Source of the DNA: Marinoscillum sp. 108 | GTDB taxonomy: Bacteria; Bacteroidota; Bacteroidia; Cytophagales; Cyclobacteriaceae | Direction of reading: 5' to 3' | DNA: 64,000 bases | NCBI RefSeq assembly: GCF_902506655.1 | Contig: NZ_LR734808.1 | Location: 3,222,501 to 3,286,500 of the forward strand | Shown here: positions 9,402 through 18,444 of the stretch, piece by piece | Layout of the letters: each line of letters starts with the position of its first letter | How positions within the stretch are numbered: position 1 is the stretch's first letter | Position numbers and translations under genes: made by a program | Notes under the pieces: model-generated | Databases searched by the model: none | Told to the model about the DNA's origin: nothing | What the model saw: the letters and a program-made list of their open reading frames with translations, nothing else

Positions 9402-10694
9402 ATGAGCAAAACAGGCGAACAGCCAACAGCCAAAGCGAATAGCTACCTGGACATGGAGCTACTTCGATTCACCACCGCAGGCAGTGTGGATGATGGAAAG
9501 AGCACCCTCATTGGAAGACTGTTATTTGATTCCAAATCGATTTTTGAGGATCAGATGGAGCAGGTGCGTCAGTCAAGTGAGCGAAAGGGACTCGAAGGGG
9601 CAGATTTGGCTTTGCTGACAGACGGGCTAAAGGATGAGCGTGAGCAAGGAATTACCATTGACGTGGCCTACCGATACTTTGCTACACCCAAGCGGAAGTT
9701 TATTATTGCGGATACACCGGGCCATATACAGTATACCAGAAACATGGTCACAGGGGCGTCTACGGCCAATGTTGCTTTGATCCTTATAGATGCCAGAAAT
9801 GGCGTTGTAGATCAGACTTGTCGTCACTCGATCATTGCTTCATTGCTTCAGATTCCACACCTCGTGGTTTGTGTCAATAAGATGGATCTGGTGGATTATA
9901 GCCAGGAAGTTTATGACAATATCGTAGAGAGCTTTGAGAATTTTGCTTCGAAATTGGAAGTAAAGGATGTGAGGTTTATACCTATCAGCGCATTGAAGGG
10001 GGACAATGTGGTGAACAGAAGTGAGAATATGTCCTGGTTTGAAGGCTCTACTTTGCTCTATACCCTGGAACATATGCACATCGGTAGCGATCACAACCAC
10101 ATCGATTGCAGGTTTCCTGTACAGACGGTTATCAGGCCTAAATCTGATAAGTATCATGACTATAGAGGGTATGCCGGCCGCATAGCCGGAGGAATTTTCA
10201 AGCCTGGAGATGAAGTGACCGTGCTGCCATCAGGATTTAGTTCTAAAATCAAATCGATTGAAACCTTTGATGGCCCTATCGAGGAGGCGTATGCGCCCAT
10301 GTCGGTGACGATCACACTGGAGGATGACGTGGATGTGAGCAGAGGAGACATGCTGGTGAGAACTAATAATCAGCCCGAAGCAAAACAGGATTTGGAAGTG
10401 ATGCTTTGTTGGTTGAACCAGAAAGGTCCTATGCCAAGGACTAAGTATACGCTTCGTCATACCACTGCTGACATGAAAGCCATGATCAAAGAGGTGCGAT
10501 ATAAGCTGGATATCAATACCCTTCACCGGAATGAGGAAGACAAGAATGTAGGGATGAATGATATTTGTAGGGTACAGCTGAGGACTACCAAGCCAGTTCT
10601 GGCGGATTCTTACAGAAAAAACAGACAGACAGGGAGTATCATATTGGTTGACGATGCTACCAACGAGACTGTGGCAGCAGGTATGATTATCTGA
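9402..10694 (+). CDS. cysN: Sulfate adenylyltransferase large subunit CysN (GTPase)
   Basis: A 430-residue translation-factor-like GTPase that drives APS formation with CysD. G1 is GSVDDGKST (about residue 27), G3 is DTPGHIQYTRNM, and G4 is NKMD. No APS kinase domain is fused; cysC is separate. The first ten or so residues after MSK (TGEQPTAKANS) are encoded by a seven-base repeat tract and are not conserved in the family; conservation starts at YLDMELLRFTTAGS. The N-terminus therefore seems to have been rebuilt by the insertion just upstream. Confidence 0.95.
   Translation: MSKTGEQPTAKANSYLDMELLRFTTAGSVDDGKSTLIGRLLFDSKSIFEDQMEQVRQSSERKGLEGADLALLTDGLKDEREQGITIDVAYRYFATPKRKFIIADTPGHIQYTRNMVTGASTANVALILIDARNGVVDQTCRHSIIASLLQIPHLVVCVNKMDLVDYSQEVYDNIVESFENFASKLEVKDVRFIPISALKGDNVVNRSENMSWFEGSTLLYTLEHMHIGSDHNHIDCRFPVQTVIRPKSDKYHDYRGYAGRIAGGIFKPGDEVTVLPSGFSSKIKSIETFDGPIEEAYAPMSVTITLEDDVDVSRGDMLVRTNNQPEAKQDLEVMLCWLNQKGPMPRTKYTLRHTTADMKAMIKEVRYKLDINTLHRNEEDKNVGMNDICRVQLRTTKPVLADSYRKNRQTGSIILVDDATNETVAAGMII
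9410..9444 (-). repeat. Heptad repeat tract inside the 5' end of cysN
   Basis: Five seven-base steps can be read: aacaggc, gaacagc, caacagc, caaagcg, aatagct. On the minus strand these become agctatt, cgctttg, gctgttg, gctgttc, gcctgtt, the same family as the tract at 8960-9049 (which contains agctgttg and gctttgg). The two tracts thus bracket the four-helix-bundle gene in opposite orientations. Confidence 0.6.
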
Positions 10695-10719
10695 TTTTAT
10701 TCAAAAACAATAACCTAAC

Positions 10720-10757
10720 AGTCACCTGCATTCTATTATAGAGTGCAGGTGACTTTT
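10720..10757 (+). terminator. Rho-independent terminator after cysN
   Basis: Left arm 10720-10734 pairs with right arm 10740-10754 (AGTCACCTGCA with TGCAGGTGACT, plus four more pairs including one G-U), loop ATTAT, followed by TTTCTTT. It would end the cysC-D-N transcript before cysQ. Confidence 0.85.
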
Positions 10758-10767
10758 CTTTACATGT

Positions 10768-11529
10768 ATGGACTTTAACAACCTTTTAGAGATAGCCAAA
10801 ATTGCCGCCCAAAAGGCGAGTGTAGAAATTCTTCGTATTTACGACTCGGGTGATTTTTCTATTGAGGCAAAATCTGACCACTCACCTCTGACCCTGGCAG
10901 ATAAGGCATCACACCAGGCCATTGTTAAGGAGTTGGAGCCGACAGGAATTCCCATTCTGAGTGAAGAAGGAAATTCGATTCCCTATGAAACGAGAAGCCA
11001 GTGGGATTACTTCTGGATGATTGATCCATTGGACGGAACCAAGGAGTTTATCAAAAAAAATGGAGAGTTCACGGTAAACATTGCGTTGATTCATGAGAAT
11101 CGAGCCATACTTGGGGTGGTTTTTACACCAGTGTTGAATGATCTTTTTTGGGCGGTCAAAGGAGATGGTTCCTTTAAAAATGGTGACCGCATAAGTTCAA
11201 ATCACTTTAGTTTGAGTGACAAAGGCCTCAATGTAGTGGCTTCCAGGTCTCATTTGAATGACGAAACGCAGGCCTATCTGGACGAACTGAATGAGCCTCA
11301 GACATTATCCAAGGGCAGTTCCTTGAAATTGCTGATGATTGCGGAGGGGGTGGCAGATCTGTATCCGCGTTATGCGCCCACCATGGAATGGGATACCGCA
11401 GCCGCCCAGATTATCGTTGAGGAAGCTGGCGGCGCCGTTATCGTAAAAGGGACCAATGAGCCGGTGGCTTATAACAAGCAGAACCTGTTGAATCCGCATT
11501 TTTTGGTGACTGGCCGGTTAAAAAGCTAG
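10768..11529 (+). CDS. cysQ: 3'(2'),5'-bisphosphate nucleotidase CysQ
   Basis: A 253-residue inositol-monophosphatase-fold enzyme that hydrolyses PAP, the by-product of PAPS use. Metal-binding motifs are visible: LSEEG (about residue 69), DPLDGTKEFIKKNGEFTVNIAL (about 90-111, the DPxDGT signature), and WDTAAAQIIVEEAGG near residue 208. It follows the terminator that ends cysN, so it is probably transcribed separately. Its presence beside cysC, D and N without PAPS reductase supports a PAPS-consuming sulfotransferase elsewhere. Confidence 0.94.
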   Translation: MDFNNLLEIAKIAAQKASVEILRIYDSGDFSIEAKSDHSPLTLADKASHQAIVKELEPTGIPILSEEGNSIPYETRSQWDYFWMIDPLDGTKEFIKKNGEFTVNIALIHENRAILGVVFTPVLNDLFWAVKGDGSFKNGDRISSNHFSLSDKGLNVVASRSHLNDETQAYLDELNEPQTLSKGSSLKLLMIAEGVADLYPRYAPTMEWDTAAAQIIVEEAGGAVIVKGTNEPVAYNKQNLLNPHFLVTGRLKS

Positions 11530-11575
11530 GTCAACAGGTTTTTTTCATACCAATCAGATTCATCAATCGTTTTAC

Positions 11576-11583
11576 TACCTTTG
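11576..11583 (+). promoter_or_regulatory. Bacteroidota -7-like element (TACCTTTG) before the Wza-like gene
   Basis: TACCTTTG fits TAnnTTTG exactly and lies 21 bases before the ATG at 11605. The identical octamer precedes the Wzz-like gene at 14170. No clear TTG at the -33 position. Confidence 0.45.
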
Positions 11584-11604
11584 CATCCGAAATTTGAAAA
11601 TAGA

Positions 11605-14088
11605 ATGAGTAAAGTCATTATCAGAATTTTTCTGGTTTGTATCATTACCGTTGCACATGTTGCGATCACCAAAGCCCAGGACGCTTCCAGTATTCAAAAT
11701 CTGCAGAATGTGAATGTAGATGAACTGAGCGATGAGCAGGTTCAGAAGTTCATCGACCAAATGGAGGCCAGTGGGTATTCGGAACAACAGCTTGAAGTCC
11801 TTGCCAGAGCCCGTGGGATGTCATCTACACAGCTTTCCAAGCTTAGACAAAGGATAGCAAAGCTTCAATCAGGAAGCAGTGGAGGAGGAAGTAAGGAAAT
11901 ATCTAGAGGTAGAACCTCAACGATCGATTACAATAGACAGGCCAACGACGAAAACCGGTCGTCAACATTTGATCCCTTTGCATCTATTTTCCCACTAGAT
12001 ACCTTAAAGGATGATTCAGAATTAAAGATTTTTGGACTTTCTTTTTTTAAGAATCAGAACCTCACCTTTGAGCCGAGTTTAAGTATCGCCACTCCAAAAG
12101 GGTATCAGATTGGTCCTGGAGACCAAATCATTATTGATGTGTGGGGCGCTTCAGAACAGACCTATCAATTAGAAGTATCACCAGAGGGGTCTATCATTAT
12201 TCCAAGTTTGGGGCCTATTTATCTGAATGGACTTTCTATGGAGCGGGCCGAATCAAGGATCTTGTCCAAGTTGAAAGCCATCTACAGCACTCTGGGGGAC
12301 AATACTCATGCTCAGGTGAGTTTGGGTCAAACAAGAACCATTAATGTCAATGTGATTGGTGAAGTAGACCGGCCGGGAACCTATCAAATGTCCTCATTTG
12401 GGACAGCCTTCAATGCCTTGTATTTTGCGGGAGGTCCGAATAATAAGGGTTCACTGAGAGATATTCAAGTATTCAGGGGCGGGCAAAAAGTGGCTACCCT
12501 GGATGCTTATAGTTTTTTGATTTACGGCGAGGGTCAAAACATCATGCTTCAGGATCAGGATGTACTGTTGGTAAAGCCTTATCTCAATCGGATTTCCATT
12601 GATGGAGAGGTGAAGCGTCCGGCCATATATGAAATCAAGGCTGAGGAATCTTTATCAAAGCTCCTTGAGTTCTCTGGCGGGTTCACCGCCATGGCCTACC
12701 AGGCAAGCATTTCACTAAGAAGAAATTTGGGAAACCGAAAAACCGTCCAGACCATATCACCTGAGGACTTTGCAGGATTTAAGTTACAGGGGGGGGATTA
12801 TATTGAGATCGGGGCCATTCAGGATCAGTTTATCGGAAGGGTTCGGATAGAGGGAGCAGTGAATCATCCCGGTGAGTTTGAACTCAAAGAAGGCATGATG
12901 TTGTCTGATCTAATAGCTGTTTCAGATGGATTCCGAGCAGATGTCTTCTTGCCAAGAGCGATAGTGATCAGGCAGAATGATGATTTAACCCTTTCAAATT
13001 TGGCTTTTTCTCCTCAAGAAGTACTGAATGGAACCTTTGATTTGGCATTGAAATCAGAAGATCTGATTAGGGTTCAATCGCTTTTCGACATGAAAGAGAA
13101 CTATACGGTGTCTATTCAGGGTGAGGTGTTGATCCCTGGCAATTATCCGTTTGCAAAAGGGATGACCGTGGAGAATCTCATTTATCTGGCGAATGGTTTT
13201 AAGGAAACTGCAGCTAAGTCTTTTGTGGAGGTGGCTCGTAGGGTTACAGAGGACATGGGAGACGGGAGCAATGCATCTGAGATTTTCAATTTTCCAATTG
13301 ATCAGAATTTGTCGTTGAATGCAACTGGTTCGCAATTTGAGTTGAAACCCTTTGATCTGGTGGTGATCCGTAAGTCACCTTTCTATGAAAAACAAAGTAT
13401 TATAGAGATTGAAGGAGAAGTGCAATATCCCGGAAAATACGCTTTGCAAACTAAAAACGAGCGCATCTCTGATGTGTTGAAGCGTGCTGGGGGATTGACG
13501 GCTTTCGCTTACGCCAAAGGAGCGACACTGATTCGACGAACGGAGTATTATGTTTCAGATGATGAAGGGGATGAAGCGGCAAAGATTAGAAGAGAAGAAT
13601 TGAAGGGTCTGTTAGCTCGGGATACGCTCGTGGATAAGAGTCAACAAGCTTTTAAGGCACAGGAATCGATAGGGATCCGTTTAGTAGAAATTCTTGAAAA
13701 CCCCGGCTCTGGTTTTGATCTGATCCTCAAGGAGGGGGATGTGATCAGTATACCAAGGGAATTGCAAACTGTAAGAATACGTGGTGAGGTACTCTACCCA
13801 AGTACCGTGCGGTTTGATAAGTCGAATTCCTTCAATCAATTTATTTCGAAGGCGGGGGGGTTTGCAGACAACGCCAAGAGAAACAAGTCTTACGTGGTTT
13901 ATGCCAACGGTAGCGCCGAACGGACCCGAAGTTTTCTGTGGTTTAAAGACTATCCCAAGGTAGAGCCTGGAGCGGAGATAATTATTCCAAGGAAGCCTGA
14001 GCGGAGAAAGTTAAGTCCCGGAGAGATTATTAGCATTACCACAGGTATAGGTACGTTAGCATTGATTATTAATAATTTGACTAGGTGA
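11605..14088 (+). CDS. Wza-like outer-membrane polysaccharide export protein with multiple SLBB domains
   Basis: About 827 residues from the ATG at 11605; an in-frame TTG at 11581 lies inside the promoter-like element and is rejected. A signal peptide (hydrophobic run IIRIFLVCIITVAHVAITKA) precedes a helical low-complexity region. A Poly_export domain begins at YQIGPGDQIIIDVWG, followed by about six SLBB-type units, each with a GEV...PG.Y pattern (for example VIGEVDRPGTYQM, IEGEVQYPGKYAL and IRGEVLYPSTVRF). A C-terminal hydrophobic helix may cross the outer membrane as in Wza. It is more than twice the length of E. coli Wza because of the extra SLBB units, which is common in Bacteroidota. Confidence 0.9.
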   Translation: MSKVIIRIFLVCIITVAHVAITKAQDASSIQNLQNVNVDELSDEQVQKFIDQMEASGYSEQQLEVLARARGMSSTQLSKLRQRIAKLQSGSSGGGSKEISRGRTSTIDYNRQANDENRSSTFDPFASIFPLDTLKDDSELKIFGLSFFKNQNLTFEPSLSIATPKGYQIGPGDQIIIDVWGASEQTYQLEVSPEGSIIIPSLGPIYLNGLSMERAESRILSKLKAIYSTLGDNTHAQVSLGQTRTINVNVIGEVDRPGTYQMSSFGTAFNALYFAGGPNNKGSLRDIQVFRGGQKVATLDAYSFLIYGEGQNIMLQDQDVLLVKPYLNRISIDGEVKRPAIYEIKAEESLSKLLEFSGGFTAMAYQASISLRRNLGNRKTVQTISPEDFAGFKLQGGDYIEIGAIQDQFIGRVRIEGAVNHPGEFELKEGMMLSDLIAVSDGFRADVFLPRAIVIRQNDDLTLSNLAFSPQEVLNGTFDLALKSEDLIRVQSLFDMKENYTVSIQGEVLIPGNYPFAKGMTVENLIYLANGFKETAAKSFVEVARRVTEDMGDGSNASEIFNFPIDQNLSLNATGSQFELKPFDLVVIRKSPFYEKQSIIEIEGEVQYPGKYALQTKNERISDVLKRAGGLTAFAYAKGATLIRRTEYYVSDDEGDEAAKIRREELKGLLARDTLVDKSQQAFKAQESIGIRLVEILENPGSGFDLILKEGDVISIPRELQTVRIRGEVLYPSTVRFDKSNSFNQFISKAGGFADNAKRNKSYVVYANGSAERTRSFLWFKDYPKVEPGAEIIIPRKPERRKLSPGEIISITTGIGTLALIINNLTR

Positions 14089-14169
14089 TGCTGGGTTACG
14101 CTTTTGTTTGTTTCAGTTTGCTACTTCATGACAAAATGAACCTTTACCGAAATCCTCATTTTTTAAGCT

Positions 14170-14177
14170 TACCTTTG
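14170..14177 (+). promoter_or_regulatory. Bacteroidota -7-like element (TACCTTTG) before the Wzz-like gene
   Basis: TACCTTTGCGCTCCG fits TAnnTTTG exactly, 13 bases before the ATG at 14191. It matches the element before the Wza-like gene, so export and chain-length genes may be co-expressed from similar promoters. Confidence 0.45.
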
Positions 14178-14190
14178 CGCTCCGATTAGT

Positions 14191-15267
14191 ATGAAAGAAT
14201 CAAAAAAAATCATACAAGAAGACGAAATAGACCTCCTCGAACTCGTACGAGTCATTTGGTCCAAACGCCGCTTCATCCTGAAAGTAACAGGCATCTTCGT
14301 GGTACTTGGTCTTATCATCTCTTTCGCCTCAAAAGTGGAATACGAAGCTTCCTGCAAGCTGATGCCCGAGAGCCAGGAAGGCACAAAAGGCAAGCTCGGT
14401 GGCCTCGGTGGCTTGGCAGGCCTGGCAGGGATAGATTTGGGGCTGGGAACCACCGGCTCACTCACCCCTCAGCTCTATCCGGAAATTGTAAAAAGCGTCC
14501 CTTTTCAACTACAGCTTATCCACACACCCATACGCTTTGAAAAGCTCGATTCACTAATGAGCAGCTACACGTACTTCACGGAAATGGACAGGCCGTCACT
14601 CTTTGGCTTCATCACCGAGTATACCATTGGACTGCCAGGAAAGATCAAGGGACTCTTTACTGCTGAGGAAGTGGCGCCTTCCAACCCAGCTAATGATGAC
14701 CTGATTCGCCTGACCAAAGAAGATTGGAGTCTGGTAGAAACATACCGCGAGCGCATCAGTGTTTCTGTAGATGATAAGACGGGCATTATTACCGTAACCA
14801 CCGAAATGCCAGACCCCTATGCCGCGGCGCGGGTAACCGATCTGGTGGTAAAAAAGCTTACCAGTGAGGTGACCAACTACAAAGTAGAAAAGGCGCAGGT
14901 TAATCTGGAGTTTATCCGGGAGCGTTATGCAGAGGCCGAGAAGGAGTATGAAGCCAAACAAAAGCAGCTAGCTCGTTTTACGGATCGAAATAAGAACATT
15001 ACCAGCTCCCTGGTGCAGATAGAGTACCAGCGACTCCAAAACGAAATGAACATCACCTTTGAGGTGTACAAGGGCTTGGCCACTCAGCTTGAGCAGGCCA
15101 AGATTAAGGTAAAGGAGGAAACGCCAGTGTTTACTATATTGGAGCCGGTAAAGGTGCCTGTGGGAAACAGTTCACCGAAGAGAGGTTTAATTCTCATCGG
15201 CATGTCTCTTTTTGGGGGTATAATAGCCATAATATTTTCAATATTCAAAAATTCAGATAAAAAATGA
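14191..15267 (+). CDS. Wzz-family polysaccharide co-polymerase / chain-length determinant
   Basis: A 358-residue inner-membrane protein. TM1 is near residues 31-52, preceded by the cytoplasmic DEIDLLELVRVIW motif of Wzz proteins. A long periplasmic domain has coiled-coil character (about 225-300, rich in Glu, Lys and Gln, with EYQRLQNEMNITFEVYKGL). TM2 is near 330-352, preceded by the EPVKVPVGNSSPKRG proline-rich motif. A glycine/leucine-rich stretch (about residues 68-88) follows TM1. There is no fused tyrosine kinase domain and no Wzc kinase nearby. It overlaps rfbF by four bases. Confidence 0.88.
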   Translation: MKESKKIIQEDEIDLLELVRVIWSKRRFILKVTGIFVVLGLIISFASKVEYEASCKLMPESQEGTKGKLGGLGGLAGLAGIDLGLGTTGSLTPQLYPEIVKSVPFQLQLIHTPIRFEKLDSLMSSYTYFTEMDRPSLFGFITEYTIGLPGKIKGLFTAEEVAPSNPANDDLIRLTKEDWSLVETYRERISVSVDDKTGIITVTTEMPDPYAAARVTDLVVKKLTSEVTNYKVEKAQVNLEFIRERYAEAEKEYEAKQKQLARFTDRNKNITSSLVQIEYQRLQNEMNITFEVYKGLATQLEQAKIKVKEETPVFTILEPVKVPVGNSSPKRGLILIGMSLFGGIIAIIFSIFKNSDKK

Positions 15268-16031
15268 AAGTTGTCATCTTAGCAGGCGGTTTTGGGACAA
15301 GATTGAGCGAGGAAACAGTATTGAAGCCTAAGCCTATGGTCGAAATTGGTGGAAAGCCAATTCTGTGGCATGTCATGAAAACATATTCTCAGCATGGTTT
15401 TAATGACTTCATTATTTGCCTTGGATACAAGGGCTATGTTATCAAAGAATACTTTGCTAACTATTTCTTGCACATGTCTGACGTCACCTTTGATATGGTA
15501 TCTAATGGTGTGGAGTATCATAAGTCAGAGGCTGAGCCTTGGAAGGTAAGTTTAATTGATACAGGTTCGGACTCAATGACCGGAGGTCGTATTCGAAGAG
15601 TAAAGGATTATCTCAACAACGAACCTTTTATGCTGACCTATGGCGATGGGGTTGGCAATGTAAATATTCAAGAGTTAATGAGCTTTCACCGAACAAATAA
15701 GAAGTTACTAACTGTAACAGCTGTGCAACCATCAGGAAGATTTGGGTCGTTAAACATAGACAAACAGGATAGTGTTACCTCTTTTCTGGAAAAACCTAAG
15801 GGTGATGGTAATTGGATCAATGGTGGTTTTTTTGTTTGTGAATCTGAGGTTATTGATTTTATTGATGGTGACCAAAGTATATGGGAGAGAACTCCAATGG
15901 AGCGGATTGCAGCTAGTAACGAAATGGTGGCTTATAAACATACTGGATTTTGGAAGCCAATGGATACCTTAAGAGATAAAATGGAATTAGAGCAATTATG
16001 GGAGTCGGGTGAAGCTCCGTGGATAAATTAA
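15264..16031 (+). CDS. rfbF: Glucose-1-phosphate cytidylyltransferase (RfbF)
   Basis: A 255-residue nucleotidyltransferase making CDP-glucose. The N-terminal AGGFGTRLSEET differs from RmlA in the way typical of RfbF, and is followed by KPMVEIGGKPILWHVMKTY, LTYGDGVGNV and EKPKGDGNWINGGFFV. It is the first enzyme of CDP-3,6-dideoxyhexose synthesis and is followed directly by rfbG and rfbH. From here on the DNA is visibly more AT-rich. Confidence 0.95.
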   Translation: MKVVILAGGFGTRLSEETVLKPKPMVEIGGKPILWHVMKTYSQHGFNDFIICLGYKGYVIKEYFANYFLHMSDVTFDMVSNGVEYHKSEAEPWKVSLIDTGSDSMTGGRIRRVKDYLNNEPFMLTYGDGVGNVNIQELMSFHRTNKKLLTVTAVQPSGRFGSLNIDKQDSVTSFLEKPKGDGNWINGGFFVCESEVIDFIDGDQSIWERTPMERIAASNEMVAYKHTGFWKPMDTLRDKMELEQLWESGEAPWIN

Positions 16032-16036
16032 AAGCA

Positions 16037-17134
16037 ATGACTTCTTTCGGCGTGGAAAATTATTTTAGGGAAAAATATGCTGGCAAAAGAGTATTTATCA
16101 CCGGTCATACAGGATTTAAAGGATCATGGCTTACAACATGGCTAATCGAAATAGGAGCCATTGTAAAGGGATATAGCCTTGAACCTGTGCATGGGCTAAA
16201 TCTTTTTGAGAGCCTAGAAATTAAAGGTAATCATGAGTCTAAAATTGGTGACATTCGTGACTATGAGAGGCTCGAATCAGAAGTCGTTGATTTTGAACCG
16301 GATTATGTATTTCATCTAGCAGCTCAACCGCTTGTTCGTTATTCTTATGATTATCCAATTGATACTTACCAAACTAATGTAATAGGTACTGGTAATTTGT
16401 TAATGGCCATAAAAAAATTAGACAATCCTTGCGCTATAGTTTTAATCACTACGGATAAGGTTTATTTAAATAATGAGTGGCACTATCCTTATCGTGAGAC
16501 AGATCGTTTGGGAGGTTATGACCCGTATAGTTCTAGTAAAGCATGTTGCGAATTGTTAATTGATTCATTTAGAAATTCGTACTTTAATCTAAACCAATAT
16601 CAATATCACCAAAAAGCCATAGCGGTTGCTCGTGCAGGAAATGTAATAGGTGGAGGTGATTGGTCTCGAGATAGAATAATCCCAGATATTGTCAAGGCAC
16701 TCAGGTCAAATAAGACAGTGGAAATGAGAAATCCCAGAGCCGTCAGACCTTGGCAGCACGTGATTGAACCTTTGGCAGGATATCTCCTCTTGGGAGCTAG
16801 ATTATCTGAAACCCCCTGTCAATTTGCGAAAGCGTGGAATTTTGGTCCTTTATTGCAAGATAACATTACTGTTAATAAGCTGGTTGATCATGCAATTGAA
16901 ATTTGGGGCAGTGGAACCAGTAAGGATATCTCAAACGATAAAGATCCCCATGAAGCGGGTTTGCTAAAGTTGGATATTAATAAAACATTGAATGAATTAG
17001 GCTGGAAACCAAAGTTCGATAGTAAAGAAGCCATTCATTTAACCATTCAATGGTATAAAGATTTTATTTCAGGTCAAAATTCAAAAGACCTTTTATTAAA
17101 AGATATTTCGAAATATTTAAAGAAAGCAGAATGA
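16037..17134 (+). CDS. rfbG: CDP-glucose 4,6-dehydratase (RfbG)
   Basis: An extended SDR of about 365 residues. Marks: [17 protein letters not shown] (nucleotide binding, RfbG-specific), [29 protein letters not shown] and [14 protein letters not shown] (YxxxK), plus [20 protein letters not shown] prefer the ATG at 16037; an in-frame GTG at 16019 would add six residues inside rfbF. It makes CDP-4-keto-6-deoxyglucose, the substrate of RfbH. It overlaps rfbH by four bases. Confidence 0.95.
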   Translation: MTSFGVENYFREKYAGKRVFITGHTGFKGSWLTTWLIEIGAIVKGYSLEPVHGLNLFESLEIKGNHESKIGDIRDYERLESEVVDFEPDYVFHLAAQPLVRYSYDYPIDTYQTNVIGTGNLLMAIKKLDNPCAIVLITTDKVYLNNEWHYPYRETDRLGGYDPYSSSKACCELLIDSFRNSYFNLNQYQYHQKAIAVARAGNVIGGGDWSRDRIIPDIVKALRSNKTVEMRNPRAVRPWQHVIEPLAGYLLLGARLSETPCQFAKAWNFGPLLQDNITVNKLVDHAIEIWGSGTSKDISNDKDPHEAGLLKLDINKTLNELGWKPKFDSKEAIHLTIQWYKDFISGQNSKDLLLKDISKYLKKAE

Positions 17135-18444
17135 AATTTACGAACCTGATTGATGATCATCTAATAAGCAGTCTTCGAAAGATTGCTGCTGAAAAAGTAA
17201 AGCAGGTAATTACACCAGGTATTGATTATATTCCTGTAACAGGGAAGGTCTTAGATGAAGACGACCTGCTCTATGGTGTTGAATCTGTTCTGGATGGCTG
17301 GTTAACAGCAGGCAGATTTGGAAGAAAATTTGAATATGAGTTTGCAAAATATTTTGGGAGTAAGTCCTCTATTTTGGTAAATAGCGGATCATCAGCTGAT
17401 TTGGTAGCGTTCTATACACTTACTTCCCCGAAACTGGGTGACCGGGCAATAAAGCCCGGTGATGAGGTGATAACCGTTGCTGCTGGATTTCCAACTACAG
17501 TTAACCCGATTATACAATTTGGTGCAGTTCCAGTATTTCTAGATATCGATATCCCTACATATAACGCAAAGGTGGAGTTATTGGAACAGGCAATTTCACC
17601 CAAGACAAAGGCCATTATGATGGCACATACCCTTGGTAATCCTTTTGATTTGGCTGTAGTGACAGAAATCGCTAAAAAATATAATTTATGGCTAATCGAA
17701 GATGATTGTGATTCTCTCGGAGCGACATTTAATGGACAAAAAACGGGCACATTTGGAGACTTGGCTACTGTCAGCTTCTATCCTGCTCACCATATTACAA
17801 TGGGGGAAGGTGGAGCGGTTTTAATAAATAATCCTCGACTGAAAATGATCGCTGCGAGTTTTCGGGATTGGGGTCGTGATTGTTACTGTGATCCAGGAAA
17901 AGACAATACTTGTAAAAAGCGTTTTGAGTGGCAACTTGGTGATTTGCCCTATGGTTATGATCATAAATACACATACAGTCATATAGGGTTTAACCTCAAA
18001 GTGACCGATATGCAGGCAGCTATTGGATTGAGTCAATTACAAAAGGCAGACCAGTTTGTCGCTAAGCGACGTGAAAATTTTCAGATGCTATACAAAACAA
18101 TGAAACAGTTTGAAGAATATTTTATTTTGCCCGAAGCTACACCAAATTCAGATCCAAGCTGGTTTGGGTTCATGTTGACTATTCGTGATGGTGTGGAAAT
18201 CGACCGTCATGATCTAGTGCAACACTTAGAAAATAATAAGATTGGAACCAGACTTTTGTTTGCTGGCAATCTGATGAGACAACCAGCCTATCTTGGAATT
18301 GAAAAGCGTACCGTTGGAACATTTGAAAATACAGATAAAGTAATGAATGATTCATTCTGGTTGGGGGTATGGCCTGGACTTAATAAGAATCACTACAACT
18401 ACATTTCTCAGATAATTGAAGATTTTATCAAAAAGAACGCCTAA
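17131..18444 (+). CDS. rfbH: CDP-4-keto-6-deoxyglucose-3-dehydrase, E1 (RfbH)
   Basis: A 437-residue PMP-dependent, iron-sulfur dehydrase of the DegT aminotransferase fold. In E1 enzymes the usual PLP-binding Lys is His; [14 protein letters not shown] (about residue 212) shows this. The cysteine-rich loop [12 protein letters not shown] fits the [2Fe-2S] site. The N-terminal [18 protein letters not shown] and [13 protein letters not shown] are standard for RfbH. It removes the C3 hydroxyl on the way to 3,6-dideoxyhexoses. A partner reductase (E3-like) is not seen nearby. Its stop overlaps the ATG of a decayed stretch. Confidence 0.95.
   Translation: MKFTNLIDDHLISSLRKIAAEKVKQVITPGIDYIPVTGKVLDEDDLLYGVESVLDGWLTAGRFGRKFEYEFAKYFGSKSSILVNSGSSADLVAFYTLTSPKLGDRAIKPGDEVITVAAGFPTTVNPIIQFGAVPVFLDIDIPTYNAKVELLEQAISPKTKAIMMAHTLGNPFDLAVVTEIAKKYNLWLIEDDCDSLGATFNGQKTGTFGDLATVSFYPAHHITMGEGGAVLINNPRLKMIAASFRDWGRDCYCDPGKDNTCKKRFEWQLGDLPYGYDHKYTYSHIGFNLKVTDMQAAIGLSQLQKADQFVAKRRENFQMLYKTMKQFEEYFILPEATPNSDPSWFGFMLTIRDGVEIDRHDLVQHLENNKIGTRLLFAGNLMRQPAYLGIEKRTVGTFENTDKVMNDSFWLGVWPGLNKNHYNYISQIIEDFIKKNA

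Noticed and set aside
14398-14460. Glycine/leucine-rich tract in the Wzz-like gene as a possible tandem-repeat locus
   Set aside because: Repeats are short and imperfect, and a Gly-rich loop after TM1 is usual in Bacteroidota Wzz proteins.
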